This document shows positions 29,311 through 40,371 of a stretch of 64,000 nt of DNA, one piece after another (within the stretch, counting starts at the first letter, position 1; the number at the start of each line of letters is the position of its first letter). The notes beneath the pieces are model-generated. The model was not told the origin of the DNA and did not search any database. It worked only from the letters and a program-made list of their open reading frames with translations. The stretch comes from Schistocerca nitens (taxonomy: Eukaryota; Arthropoda; Insecta; Orthoptera; Acrididae): positions 535,763,383-535,827,382 of the forward strand of contig NC_064621.1 in the NCBI RefSeq assembly GCF_023898315.1, read 5' to 3'. Position numbers and translations under genes: made by a program.

Positions 29311-30130
29311 CTGGGTGATCAAAAAGTTAGTATAAATTTGAAAACTTAATAAACCATGGAATAATGTAGATACAGAGGTAAAAATTGACACACATACTTG
29401 GAATGACATGGGGTTTTATTACAACAAAAAAAACCGTTATCGGGCCTTTTTTCTTCGAGGAAATGCGTGACTCTGGTTTTGTAATTGCTACGGTGACGGG
29501 TGAGAGGTACGCTGATATGTTACAGAATCGCATTATCCCCAGCCTGGCTGATAAACACCTGCTGGAACGTACGATATTTATGCAGGATGGCGCTCCACCC
29601 CATATTTTTAGACGCGTGAAAGATCTCTTGCGCGCGTTGTTTGGTGATGATCGTGTGCTCAGCCGCCACTTTCGTCATGCTTGGCCTCCCAGGTCCCCAG
29701 ACCTCAGTCCGTGCGATTATTGGCTTTGGGGTTACCTGAAGTCGCAAGTGTATCGTGATCGACCGACATCTCTAGGGATACTGATAGACAACATCCGACG
29801 CCAATGCCTCACCATAACTCCAGACATGTTTTACAGTGCTGTTCACAACATTATTCCTCGACTACAGCTATTGTTGAGGAATGATTGTGGACATATTGAG
29901 CATTTCCTGTAAAGAACATCATCTTTTCTTTGTCTTACTTTGTTATGCTAATTATTGCTATTCTGATCAGATGAAGCGCCATCTGTCGGACATTTTTTGA
30001 ACTTTTGTATTTTTTGGTTCTAATAAAACTCCATGTCATTCCAAGCATGTGTGTCAATTGTACCTCTCTATCTACATTATTCCGTGATTTATTCAGTTTT
30101 CACATTTATACTGACTTTTTGATCACCCAA
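29311..30130 (+). mobile_element. Mariner-type element with internal deletion (820 bp)
   Basis: Long inverted repeats start CTGGGTGATCAAAAAGT and end ACTTTTTGATCACCCA(A). TA lies at 29309-29310 and 30131-30132. The arms extend at least 110 bp, to the TTGGAATGACATGG region. Only the C-terminal half of the transposase is kept, so the copy is non-autonomous. Confidence 0.93.
29430..29912 (+). pseudogene. Mariner-type transposase, C-terminal half only
   Basis: The coding part begins near VIGPFFFEE and runs open to 29912. It contains FMQDGAPPHIFRR (second acidic residue) and SPDLSPCDYWLWGYL (third), with 42 residues between the two. It ends CGHIEHFL. The N-terminal DNA-binding domain and first catalytic motif are deleted; the open frame runs back into the left inverted repeat, where an ATG at 29385 is fortuitous. 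Confidence 0.9.
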
Positions 30131-30388
30131 TACTAGCCCAGAGATTCTGGAGTGGTCTTCCAGCTGCTGGGGTACAGTTAATAAGGAAGCAATTGGAATT
30201 AAGTTAGCAAGTGATATTGCGAGTAGAGACGGAGCTTCCTGCTTATATTCTTCTTGGAATTCTACTTCCTCCCTTCTCAATAGTCACACAGTTAATGCTA
30301 CTTGCTCAACCCGCGGGTAATTAATATTCACTATCGGTAACTTCCTACATTAAAAATCGTTCTTTGTTTGGTGGCGCTAGTTGTTTAC

Positions 30389-30445
30389 CGCGTGTGTGTG
30401 TGTGTGTGTGTGTGTGTCGGCTGGGGGGGGTGGAGGGGGGATGAG
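30389..30445. repeat. (TG)n and G-rich tract
   Basis: A run of GT dinucleotides is followed by runs of G. No gene is attached. Confidence 0.95.
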
Positions 30446-30627
30446 GTGGGTGGTTTATTGCATTTGCGGCTTGTAAATGACGGTGTGTTCACCCTGTCGA
30501 GTTATGCGAACATGTCGAAGACACCAACTAGCTTCTTTTCTACAAGTTCCTTGAATAAATGATGCTGCCTGCGGAGGAACTTCGCGAATGAAACAGTGGA
30601 ATTTACTAGACATAGTCAGGCTACGAC

Positions 30628-30713
30628 GCCGCGCGGGGTAGCGGCACTGTTCAGGGCGCCTTGTCACGGTCCGCGCGGCTCCCCCCGTCGGAGGTTCGAC
30701 TCCTCCCTCGGGA

Positions 30714-30752
<39 letters not shown>

Positions 30753-30824
30753 GTCCTTAGCGTAAGTTAATTTACGATTAAGTAGTGCGTAAGTTTAGGG
30801 ACTTAACACAAATTTCCAAATTTT
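30628..30824 (+). mobile_element. SINE-B (second tRNA-derived SINE family)
   Basis: The head starts GCCGCGCGGGGTAGCGGC and the B-box-like element is GGAGGTTCGACTCCTCCC. The tail contains GTCCTTAGCGTAAGTTAATT. The central TGTGTG part has expanded into a (TG)n microsatellite at about 30715-30750. The end is shortened. A short duplication TCAGGCT flanks it at 30616 and 30825. It interrupts the arthropod-family pseudogene. Confidence 0.85.
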
Positions 30825-31590
30825 CAGGCTGCCTTCGCACCATTCTTTGACGGGGAAGACTTGCTCTGTTACTGCAATGGCATGAATGGTACGTTTAATG
30901 TTATGGGAATGAAACATATATCAGTGGAATGGCGACTATTCGTCGATGGCTCCAAAACAAGCGTCAAAGCGGTACCCCTCCACAACAGCAATGTATAGCC
31001 TGCTGTTCCCCTAGCTTATGCCACTATTTTGAAAGAAAAATACAGCAGTATGGAACTTTTGTTGAATAAAATTCAATACAACAGCCACAAGTGGCAAATC
31101 TGTGCTGTATTCAAAGTAACTGCGATAGTTACAGGATTACAATCTGAGTATACAAAGCATTGCTGTTTTATTTGCGAATAGGGTAGCCTTGATCGGAAGA
31201 GTCATTTCCACAGACGGATTTGGCCTGCCCCTGCACAAATGCACCTTTGTTGGAAGAAAGTAGCAAATATTCCATTGGCGAATTGGTATTTTGTTACCAC
31301 AAATTGACATAAAAGTTAGACTTATGAAGTCGCTCGTTGTTGCAATGGACAAAGGTGGACCAGGTTTTATGTGCTTACGTCAGAAATTCCCTGCGTTGTG
31401 TGAAGCCAAAGTGAAAGCAGATGTGTTTGTTGCCCCTCAAATTAGACAGTTTATTCACGATCGTGCCGAACTGGACTGTTGGAATTCTTTAAAAAAACTG
31501 TATTCTGATTTCTTTAGAAACAAGAGAAAAGACAATAGTGATGTGTTAGTCAACAATCTACTACAGTCCTACTGTAACATGTTGTTAAAA

Positions 31591-32048
31591 AAATGGCTCT
31601 GACCACTATGGGAGTTAAACTTCTGAGGTCATCAGTCCCCTAGAACTTAGAACTACTTAAACCTAACTAACCTAAGGACATCACACACACCCATGCCCGA
31701 GGCAGGATTCGAACCTGCGACCGTAGAGGTCGCGCGGTTCCGGACTGTAGCGCCTAGACCGAGATGAGGTGGCGCAGTGGTTAGCACACTGGACTCGCAT
31801 TCGGGAGGACGACGGTTCAATCCCGTCTCCGGCCATCCTGATTTAGGTTTTCCGTGATTTCCCTAAATCGCTTCAGGCAAATGCCGGGATGGTTCCTTTG
31901 AAAGGGCACGGCCGATTTCCTTCCCCATCCTTTCCTCACCCGAGCTTTCGCTCCGTCTTTAATGACCTCGTTGTCGACGGGACGTTAAACACTAATCTCC
32001 TCCTCCTCCTTCTGTAGCGCCTAGAACCGCTCGACCACCCCGGCCGGC
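31591..32048 (-). mobile_element. SINE-A interrupted by SINE-C
   Basis: A reverse SINE-A is flanked by the 15-base duplication AACATG(T/C)TGTTAAAA at 31576-31590 and 32049-32063. It sits inside the coding frame of the arthropod-family pseudogene: the frame resumes on the far side. A second SINE has inserted within it. Confidence 0.95.
31759..32011 (+). mobile_element. SINE-C nested in SINE-A
   Basis: The tRNA-like head has GGTGGCGCAGTGGTTAGCAC (A-box) and GACGGTTCAATCCCG (B-box). A long body contains GGCAAATGCCGGGATGGTTC and the tail has CTCCTCCTCCTTC. The 14-base duplication CTGTAGCGCCTAGA, derived from SINE-A, lies at 31745-31758 and 32012-32025. Confidence 0.95.
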
Positions 32049-32413
32049 AACATGCTGTTAAAACCGCACGTTCTTCAGTCACATCTGGATTCTTTTCCTG
32101 CTGGTGTTCTTGGACAAGTCTCCGATGAACATGGGGAAAGATTTCATCAGACCATATCTAAGTTGCAGCAACGCTAAAAGGGGCAAAGTGCAACAGGTAT
32201 GATGGCTGAATACTGCTGGACACTACTGCAGGGTAGCAGTACCACACATAAGAGACGCGTTTCGTGCTCTGTGTTGATAAATTAGCATTTACAGACGAAA
32301 TCATATTGTTTAAGAAACACAAAAACCGAATGCAATTAGATAGTGACCATCACAATTTACACAAAAAAAGCAAGATTGGTGTTCAGCAGGTCAAAGTACA
32401 TAAAGTTAACCTA

Positions 32414-32607
32414 GCCGCGCGGGGTGGCCGCGTGGTCTGGGGTGCCATGTCACGGGTTACGCGGCCCCTCCCGCCGGAGTTTCGAGTGCTCCCTCTGGCA
32501 TGGGTGTGTGTCTGTTGTTCTTAGCGTAAGTTAGTTTAAGTAGTGTGTAAGTCTAGGGACCGATGACCTCAGCAGTTTAGTCCCTTAGAAATTCACAAAC
32601 ATTTGAC
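32414..32607 (+). mobile_element. SINE-B
   Basis: The head starts GCCGCGCGGGGTGGCCGCG and the tail contains GACCGATGACCTCAGCAGTT. The 15-base duplication CATAAAG(T/A)TAACCTA lies at 32399-32413 and 32608-32622, with one mismatch. Confidence 0.93.
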
Positions 32608-32622
32608 CATAAAGATAACCTA

Positions 32623-33515
32623 TTTTGGTGCTCGAAAATCTTACGAAGCTGAGTTTTCTAGACGCTTGATATAAGCACGAACTTAGTACGTAACGGCCTG
32701 TAGTATACAGCCTTGGCAGTTGGTCGTGAGAAAATACTCTCCTCTCCACATAGATCAGCGTAATTTGTAAAATCGAGCGTATTAATCCATGCGCTTGTGA
32801 GTCCACTTTGACCACAGCCGGCTGCATGCAACGTCGGGTACTGCGTGATTTTGTGGCGTACCAAACATGTCACGCTTTATGATAACCAAGCACCGTTCAC
32901 CCATGTTATGAACCGGTTATCTGGGTTCATGATTCGTAGTCTATGGTTCATGGTCACCGTTGGAAGTTGCCTCTTTTGTCGGCTTCCGGGAACAACAAAA
33001 ATTTGACTCTTAGTATTTCATATGATTACTAACCGAATTTAAAAATTTAAAACGCTGTCATGATCTACTCATTAAGATGTATGATCTTAAATTAAAGACC
33101 TAACACGGTAAGTGAAGTATTGAAGATAGAAACTGTGTATGTGTCTTGAGGCAATGGAACTCACTGCGCGAAATTACACAGACCGTATCTACTATTTGAG
33201 AATGAGACATTCAGCAACTTGCAACAAACCTTCCACATCATCTCAAACCTTTTCGAAACCTTTTCTTCCTAACAACCACCACAAAGTGATGAAAGGAAAA
33301 AAAGTTATGCTTTACTGCATTTTATCTGTTCAAGCAGTAAAACTTCAGCATTCGGGAGGACGTTTTAACGTATTTCTTCTTTATTACTAACTCCTTTCGC
33401 AACAAATTTTGCAGATAGTATCCACATACACCACCGAATATAGTTACAAAATATCACTGTAGCAAACATAGTTCACTGAATTTTCTCGTGTTGAGAAAAT
33501 AGGACCGATCTGTAT
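32623..33515. other. Unannotated spacer
   Basis: No supportable gene. Open frames of 71-83 codons are unremarkable and AT-rich stretches dominate. Confidence 0.45.
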
Positions 33516-33893
33516 TTTACTTGGTAAAAAACTTTCAATACCCAAGATCGCATAAATTCGTCTTTATTTTTGACAATCAGTTTCGACAGATATAACTGTC
33601 ATCTTCTGGCCTTCAAAAACTTTTTGTAACGAAACGTGTTCGTTTTGAGTGAGGTCCTCATGTAATGTTGTCATTATGGTGAATAAAATACAGCACATTA
33701 TAGAAAGGTTTGTCAGGAATAAATGTGCTATATTTTATCCACCATAATACAAGATGCTATGAGGACGTAACTCACAAAGAACAAATTTTGTAACAAACAT
33801 TTTTTGAATACCGGAAGATCTGTCGAAACAGGTTTTCAAAAATAAAGACGATTTTGTGCGATCTTGCCTGTTGAAAGTTTTTTACCAGATAAA
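33516..33893. repeat. Imperfect inverted repeat, possible Penelope-like terminus
   Basis: The left arm (about 33516-33620, with GGTAAAAAACTTTCAA, AAGATCGCA, CGTCTTTATTTTTGA) reappears inverted at about 33810-33893. Inner parts also mirror each other (GAATAAAATACAGCACAT at 33680 against ATGTGCTATATTTTATCC at 33724). In the minus orientation the left arm contains GAAGATGACAG, TTATAT, CTGTCGAAAC. This resembles the GATGA...CGAAAC pattern at the ends of Penelope-like elements. The family assignment is tentative. Confidence 0.55.
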
Positions 33894-35368
33894 ACATACA
33901 GTAGTTCGGGAGCTATGATGCCATAAACATTGATATGCGTGAAAAACAAGCTCTTACTAAAAAAGCAACACAAAGTATCTTGACTACACTCAGCCACTGT
34001 TTGATGACGAGAACACTTAGCGACCCCCAATAAACTATAAACATAATTTGAAACATTTTCCAATTTTTTTCTCGCTTACATGCTTAACATTAAATATTTA
34101 ACACATTAATTCATTTGCATACTAATTACAAGTTTTAAGCTGTTTTATAGATGGGATGTAAGAAAATTTGTTGCCGGGAGTGCCGTCGTACTCATATGGA
34201 TAAAAAGATTACATAACCTTTGCCACTTAAAGCTTATGTACATCTACTCTCTATCGCAATACATCCCAGTTTTTTTTTATAAAAACTTCGCCGTACATGC
34301 CACAGCCACCCGTTCAGAAAACAGCGAAGAGTTATTAAACCGACACTTCGGTTTTAATCACACCTGTCAGCATCACGGTATTGGGATATTTACATTCATC
34401 TTAAAGTCAGAGGGATTTCCTATTTGTCATGCGTCCTGCATACCACGTGTGCGCTCTACTGCACGTGCTTGTTTCGACTAATCTCTTTCAGTGGTCTGTC
34501 AAATTCTTCTTGAAATATCTAATGCCACATTATGACCAGAATCATTTGTTGTACATATTCCAATATCTGCCTCCCTCTAGAATGTTGTACGCTTAATACT
34601 ACCTCTAGTAGCACGGAAGTTAGCCCCTGATATCTGAACACTTACTCTATCACTCTGTCCCTACTTCCGCTTAGTGTCACCCACATATGTTTCCTCGTAG
34701 ATAGCGCGGAGAAGCAACTCATTCCTTAATTCGTAAATCCACTTATCACCACCTTTCTGTAAAATCTCGTTGAAACGCTGCGATTCGCTTGCTCCACACG
34801 TCAGCTGCTCTCTCTTTGTGCTGCTGTCATCTTAGTATAGACGTTCGGCCTGTGCTACGCTTCCATCTGTGGCGGTATCCACAGTATCGTAGCGCGCTGC
34901 ACGCTCATCCATTACGGTTCGCGTGACTTCGCGCCATCCAGTGGCGGAGCCCAGCCCGGTCAACTCACAGGAAGCTGCCAGCTGATAGCCGATAGCCGAC
35001 CGCCAATTACCGACAGCTGGGTTGTTACACCACTGCGAGGTTCAGTAGCGCGCTAATAGTCGTCGTATGGATAGACGTCTGCTTTGAGGTCGTGCATTTA
35101 TTTATTTGTATCAGAAACAAAGAATGATAGAAACACAAATTTCATCACTTATGGTACTCACTGACAAAATACATAAAACAAATCAAATACTGTCTCCACA
35201 GTATTCTGCTTTACGCTTTACGCGTTTCTACAATCAAGTCATCCACCGTGAATCTTACAGGGCATCTAATACTGTTCATGAAGTGGTCTGTGGGTTGATT
35301 TAGGTACATTCGCAGACCCTAGGTGAGCTAGGGAACCCCACTTTAACACACTCATTCTGCCAACACAA
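33894..35368. other. Unannotated spacer
   Basis: About 1.5 kb without a supportable gene or an element I can name. Some of 34480-34800 has the texture of an old minus-strand repeat, but no motif is conserved enough to call. Confidence 0.4.
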
Positions 35369-37173
35369 AATATTTCACGAAATAAGCATCAAACGAAAAA
35401 AATGCAAAGAACGAAACTCTTCTAGCTAGAAGGGGGAAACCAGATGGCGCTATGGTTGTCCCGCTAGATGGCGCTGCAGTAGGTCAAAAGGATATCAACT
35501 GCGTTTTTAAAAATAGGAACCCACATTTTTTATTACATATTCGTGTAGTACGTATAGAAATATGAATGTTTTAGTTGGACCACTTTTTTCGCTTTGTGAT
35601 AGATGGCGCTGTAATAGTCACAAACGTATAAGTACGTGGTATCACGTAACATTCCGCCAGTGCGGACGGTATTTGCTTCGTGATACATTACCCGTCTTAA
35701 CATGGACTGTTTACCAATTGCGGAAAAGGTCGATATCGTGTTGATGTATGGCTGTTGTGATCAAAATGCCCAACGGGCGTGTGCTATGTATGCTGCTCGG
35801 TATCCTGGACGACATCATCCAAGTGTCCGCACCGTTCGCCGGATAGTTACGTTATTTAAGGAAACAGGAAGTGTTCAGCCACATGTGAAACGTCAACCAC
35901 GACTTGCAACAAATGATGATGCTCAAGTAGGTGTTTCAGCTGCTGTCGCGACTAATCCGCACATCAGTAGCAGACAAATTCCGCGAGAATCGGGAATCGC
36001 GAAATCGTCAGTGTTGAGAATGCTACATCAACATACATTGCACCCGTACCATGTTTCTATGCACCAGGAATTGCATGGCGACGACTTTGAACGTCATGTA
36101 CAGTTCTGCCACTGGGCACAAGAGAAATTACGGGACGATGACAGATTTTTTGCACGCGATCTATTTAGTGACTAAGCGTCATTCACCAACAGCGGTAATG
36201 TAAACCGGCATAATATGCACTACTCGGCAACGGAAAATCCACGATAGCTGCGACAAGTGGAACATCAGCGACCTTGGCGAGCGAATGTATGGTGCGGCAT
36301 TATGGGAGGAAGGATAATTGGCCCCCATTTTATCGATGGCAATCTAAATGGTGCAGTGTATGCTGATTTCCTACGTAATGTTCTACCGATGTTACTACAA
36401 GATGTTTCACTGCATGACAGAATGGCGATGTACTTCCAACATGAAGGGTGTCCGGCACATAGCTCGCTTGCGGTTGAAGCGGTATTGAATAGTATATTTC
36501 ATGACAGATGAATTGGTCGTCGAAGCAGCATACCATGGCCCGCACGTTCACCAGGTCTGACGTTCCCGGAATTCTTTCTGTGGGGAAAGTTGAAGGATAT
36601 TTGCCATCGTGGTCCACAGACAACGCCTGACAACATGCGTCAGCACATTGTCAATGCATGTGCGAACATTACGAATGGCGAACTACTTGAGCATTTATTG
36701 CATTTATGTGGTATTTACAGGTAATAATGCTGTAACAACATGCGTTCTCAGAAATGATAAGTTCACAAAGGTAAATGTATCACATTGGAACGAGTGAAAT
36801 AAAGTATTTAAACGTACCTACGTTCTGTTCAGTACTTTAATTTAAAAAACCTACCTGTTACCAACTGTTCGTCTAAAATTGTGAGCCATATGTTTGTGAC
36901 TATTACAGCGCCATCTATTACAAAGCGAAAAAAAGTGGTCCAACTACAACATTTATATTTTTTTACGCACTACACAAATATGTAATAAAAAATGGGGGTT
37001 CCTATTTAAAAAAACGCCGTTGATATCCGTTTGACCTAAGGCAGCGCCATCTAGCGGGCCAAACATAGCGCCATCTGGTGTCCCCTTTCAAGCTAGACAA
37101 GTTTCATTCTTTGTAGTTTTTTCCTTTGACGCTTATTTCGTGAGATACCTGGCTCGGTCACGATCGATGGATA
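35369..37173 (+). mobile_element. DD41D mariner-type transposon with long inverted repeats, broken
   Basis: Inverted repeats of roughly 250 bp or more flank the gene. At the left ATATTTCACGAAATAAGC through GATAGATGGCGCTGTAATAG is mirrored on the right by CTATTACAGCGCCATCTATT (near 36900) through CGTGAGATACCTGGCTCGG. The extreme left tip is missing compared with the right end. The solo fragment at 8205-8473 is from the same family. Confidence 0.9.
35702..36724 (+). pseudogene. DD41D mariner-type transposase with three in-frame stops
   Basis: The single frame of 1023 bases from MDCLPIAEKVDIVLMYGC to GIYR is preserved in length. It is broken by stops at 36173, 36245 and 36509. Order: HTH region (SVRTVRRIVTLFKE), HTH2 (ISSRQIPRESGIAKSSV), first motif FSD (where a stop replaces the residue after Asp), NVNRHNMHY, core GIMGGRIIGPHF, second motif FQHEGCPAHSS (Glu replacing Asp), then RSPGLTFPEFFLWG at the damaged third motif. 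The 41-residue spacing is kept. It is inactive. Confidence 0.92.
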
Positions 37174-38507
37174 ACCCCATATATCGCTATCCCATGACTT
37201 TTGTCACCTCAGTGTATGTTTAACGATTTCCAGTTACACCAGTGTGCCACTTGTCAGGTGGCAAGGTGTTTGTTTGTTAGTATGCAACCAGCAAAGCGGG
37301 TGTCTCTCGTCCTCCATAATCTTAACCTGGAAGTCTGAGGAGGTTCGTTTATATTTTCAGTTGTATACGAGAAATTCCTCCTAGATCTCAGTCGTTGGAA
37401 GGGAGGATGGTATCCATGTAGTCAGTGGACGTGTGACGCAAGTGCTGTAGGTCTCACTTTCAAGGACGCAACCTCTAACAGCTGGTGGAGCGATTCTTGA
37501 GAAAAAGTAAACTTAATAACGCAGTGTTGGTTTAAGGAACCAGTGATGACCCAACATGTTACATGCAGAGAACTGCTAACGTGTCTACTGTGATGGGATC
37601 TGTACCAAACATGGTTGGTTGGTTGGTTGGTTGGTTTGTTTGGGGGAGGGAACCAAACAGCAAGGTCATCTGTCTGTACCAAACAGAGCAAGCATACTCT
37701 GTGGCAGAGTAGCACAGAGTCAGGGCACTAGGTTTCAACGTTCCCGGTTTCGTAGCCCAGTTGGTTCCAGTCAGTTTGCTGAGGATGTTATTTCTAGTGA
37801 CACTGGTGTTTATGCATTGCTTTTTGTCATGTGAGGGTGCGATCCATTGTTACACTTAAACACGTAGGTGTCGAGCAGTGGTCTAAATGGACGTCCTCCC
37901 GATCTACTTGCAGTTCCCTTGAACTTTGCTTGTTCTTCAGATGGAAGGCACAAACCTGAGTTTTTGATTGGTTAGGCTTCGTATGGTGTTCTCTGTGTGG
38001 CCACTCACCGACCAGCTAACCAATAAAAGAGCCTCACCCGTGTGGTGCTCAAATTGTCACCTTGTTCTTGCATTTTATTTATTTATTTATTGTCTATCCG
38101 GTTGCACCAATTTCAAAACATACCTCACGCTTTCCCAAAGTAATATTAGTCGCTTCCATCTGCCACAGCGATGAGAATATGTGTCATAGCTAGCTTCCCT
38201 TTAGTCTACTCCTTCTTCCGGACATGATGAATCCGACTTATATTTCTGTGCCTACCTGCAATTTTACTCAACGTTTCCCTACCGCCTATTAGTTATTTCC
38301 AATATTGGTCCTATAATATCCTCTCCTGTTCATCCTGTAATTCAAAACCATCAATAAACGATACAAAAAAGGTTCAGAAGTGGAAGTAAAATTCACAGTG
38401 AAATGGTTTTAACGACACGATTCGATGGTAGAATTACTGCTCCATAAAAATTTAGAAAACCCACGGGACTTGTTGAGAAGGATGAACACATCGCTTTTCA
38501 CGGAATA
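37174..38507. other. Mostly unannotated spacer with a SINE-C tail fragment
   Basis: The only recognisable part is (GGTT)n followed by TTTGTTTGGGGGAGGGAACC at 37614-37675. That is the 3' end of SINE-C in reverse orientation. Predicted frames across it are not genes. Confidence 0.5.
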
Positions 38508-38517
38508 TGGACTGAAA

Positions 38518-38715
38518 AATGGTTCAAATGGCTCTGAGCACTATGGGACTTAACATCGGAGGTCATAAGTCCCCTAGAACTTAGAACTACTTAAACCTAA
38601 CTAACCTAAGGACATCACACACATCCGTGCCCGAGGCAGGATTCGAACCTGCGACCGTAGCAGCAACGCGGTTCCTAACTGAAGCGCCTAGAATCGCTCG
38701 GCCACTCCGGCCGGC
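38518..38715 (-). mobile_element. SINE-A
   Basis: This is a full-length reverse SINE-A with the 10-base target duplication TGGACTGAAA at 38508-38517 and 38716-38725. Several substitutions in the head indicate moderate age. Confidence 0.94.
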
Positions 38716-38783
38716 TGGACTGAAAGTAAAGCAAAGCAAAACAAATGTATTAAGGAACAGCAGAAATGCGATTAGCGAGTAAA

Positions 38784-38980
38784 TGAATGGTTCAAATGGC
38801 TCTGAGCACTATGGGACTCAACTTCTGAGGTCATTAGTCCCCTAGAACTTAGAACTAGTTAAACCTAACTAACCTAAGGACAGCACACACATCAATGCCC
38901 GAGCAGGATTCGAACCTGCGACCGCAGCGGTCTCGTGGTTCCAGACTGCAGCGCCTTTAACCGCATGGCCACTTCGGCAG
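38784..38980 (-). mobile_element. SINE-A
   Basis: This is a full-length reverse SINE-A with a 15-base target duplication GCGATTAGCGAGTAA at 38769-38783 and 38981-38995. It lies only 68 bases from the previous SINE. Confidence 0.95.
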
Positions 38981-38995
38981 GCGATTAGCGAGTAA

Positions 38996-39470
38996 GTTAA
39001 CATCAAAAGTAGGGACAACGTATTAAAGGAAGTGAAAAGTTTTGCAAGCAAAATAAAGCAATACTAACGAAGCGTAAAGGACACAAGAAGCAGACTAATA
39101 CAGTCAAAGAGATCACTTCTCGCCAAAAGAAGTCTTCTAACGTCAAACATAATCCGTCAGTTGAGAAATAAATTTCTGGAGTACAAGACTGTATGAGAGT
39201 GAATCATGGGTGGAGGGAAAACTGGACACGAAGATAACTGGATAGTTAGAGATGTGGTGTTAAAGAAGGACGCCGTAAATTCAGTGGGCTTACATGATAT
39301 GAAATGAGAATTTCTCCGCAGTATCTGCGAGGATAGGATGGAATGAAAACATTCACTACAGAAAGAGAAAGATATCAGCAAATAACTTCCATGAGAGTAC
39401 GGAAATAAAAAGAGCGTGTAGATGGTACAATAGATAACTCAGGACGATCGATGAAGATTCTACTCTGACA
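38996..39470 (+). pseudogene. Possible RTE-like LINE relic
   Basis: The layout (a GTGAATCATGGGTGGA stretch echoing the GSETWT region, then TAGATGGTACAATAG) suggests the C-terminal part of an RTE-like LINE like that at 14-15 kb. No frame stays open for long. I hold this call weakly. Confidence 0.3.
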
Positions 39471-40370
39471 TGCAAAGTGGAAACAGTGGAAATCATTGCT
39501 GGTCACATTATATGGTACATATATACTCTTCAGTCCCACACTCTTACCCAACACTCCTAAGTAAAATTACAAGGAGTCCCCACGGTCATCACTTACATAC
39601 AACAAGAAAGAACTCCCACCATCAATAACGCTTCATGCAGATCATCGCTATTATTTAATAGTAAAACATTATATTTGTGTGATTCGATGATTTTACCCAA
39701 AGGGAAGACACCATCGAGAAGGAATATAAACTTTGATAAGAGGGATAATAAATATACGGTAAGAACAGCCACTTTAAATGAAATGTGTATACAGTTTGCT
39801 CCACAGCATTCGGACGTCATATTATTAAGTAATGCAGGACGCTTTATTCGCATTTTCCGACAAACGCTGTTAATCGGTGCAGCATGCATAATTTCCGGAT
39901 ACGCCGCAGTAATGAACCGATAATGACGCTCCCCGGATTTAATGACCACTCGCATCCACGTGACCATACGATGTAATGGCATTACGGGACTCTGTTAACG
40001 GACCTATTGGCGGTGTCAGGGCGGAATAGGCAGAAAGCGCTGCTGGTGGCCTTTGTGATTGTGTTACGTGGGACGAGCAGGAACACTGTCCGATACAAGT
40101 GCCGGTGCTTTAATTCAGCAGCGTGTTGTTGCCGCGACGGACGAGAAGTGTGTCAGTGATTCAAGTACCTTCTATCAATTGTAACAACGAGCGTGCGTTA
40201 CATATTTCAAATTGTCACTTTTATTGTAAAAATCAACTTACAATGCTCTGGAATTTTTCCTGCTACTCGCGAGGAAAAACAGAATTTTTCCGTAGAACGA
40301 CAAACAGGTGCGAAATTTTATGTTTTGCTTTGATTGTTAGTGCCTATAGACATGTTGCCTATGTTTACCT
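39471..40370. other. Unannotated spacer
   Basis: Overlapping frames of 82-129 codons at 39593-39982 have no known motif. Nothing else is supported. Confidence 0.4.
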
Positions 40371-40371
40371 A

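Larger units (their letters stand above)
30545..32260 (+). pseudogene. Broken copy of a multicopy arthropod protein family, function unknown
   Basis: Outside the SINE insertions, plus-strand frames give FTRHS and, across the first SINE, QAAFAPFFDGEDLLCYCNG. They continue with VEWRLFVDGSKTSVKAVPLH, PLAYATILKEKYSSM, YNSHKWQICAVFKV, YTKHCCFIC and LPQIDIKVRLMKSLVVAMDK. Further on come FVAPQIRQFI, SHLDSFPAG, VSDEHGERFHQ and MAEYCWTLL. I recognise this as a protein that recurs in many copies in arthropod genomes, probably tied to a mobile element, but I cannot name its function. Several in-frame stops, at least one frame change and two SINE insertions make this copy dead. Confidence 0.6.

Noticed and set aside
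39593-39982. 129-codon minus-strand frame
   Set aside because: A shorter frame overlaps it on the other strand, there is no recognisable domain, and the region is unremarkable.
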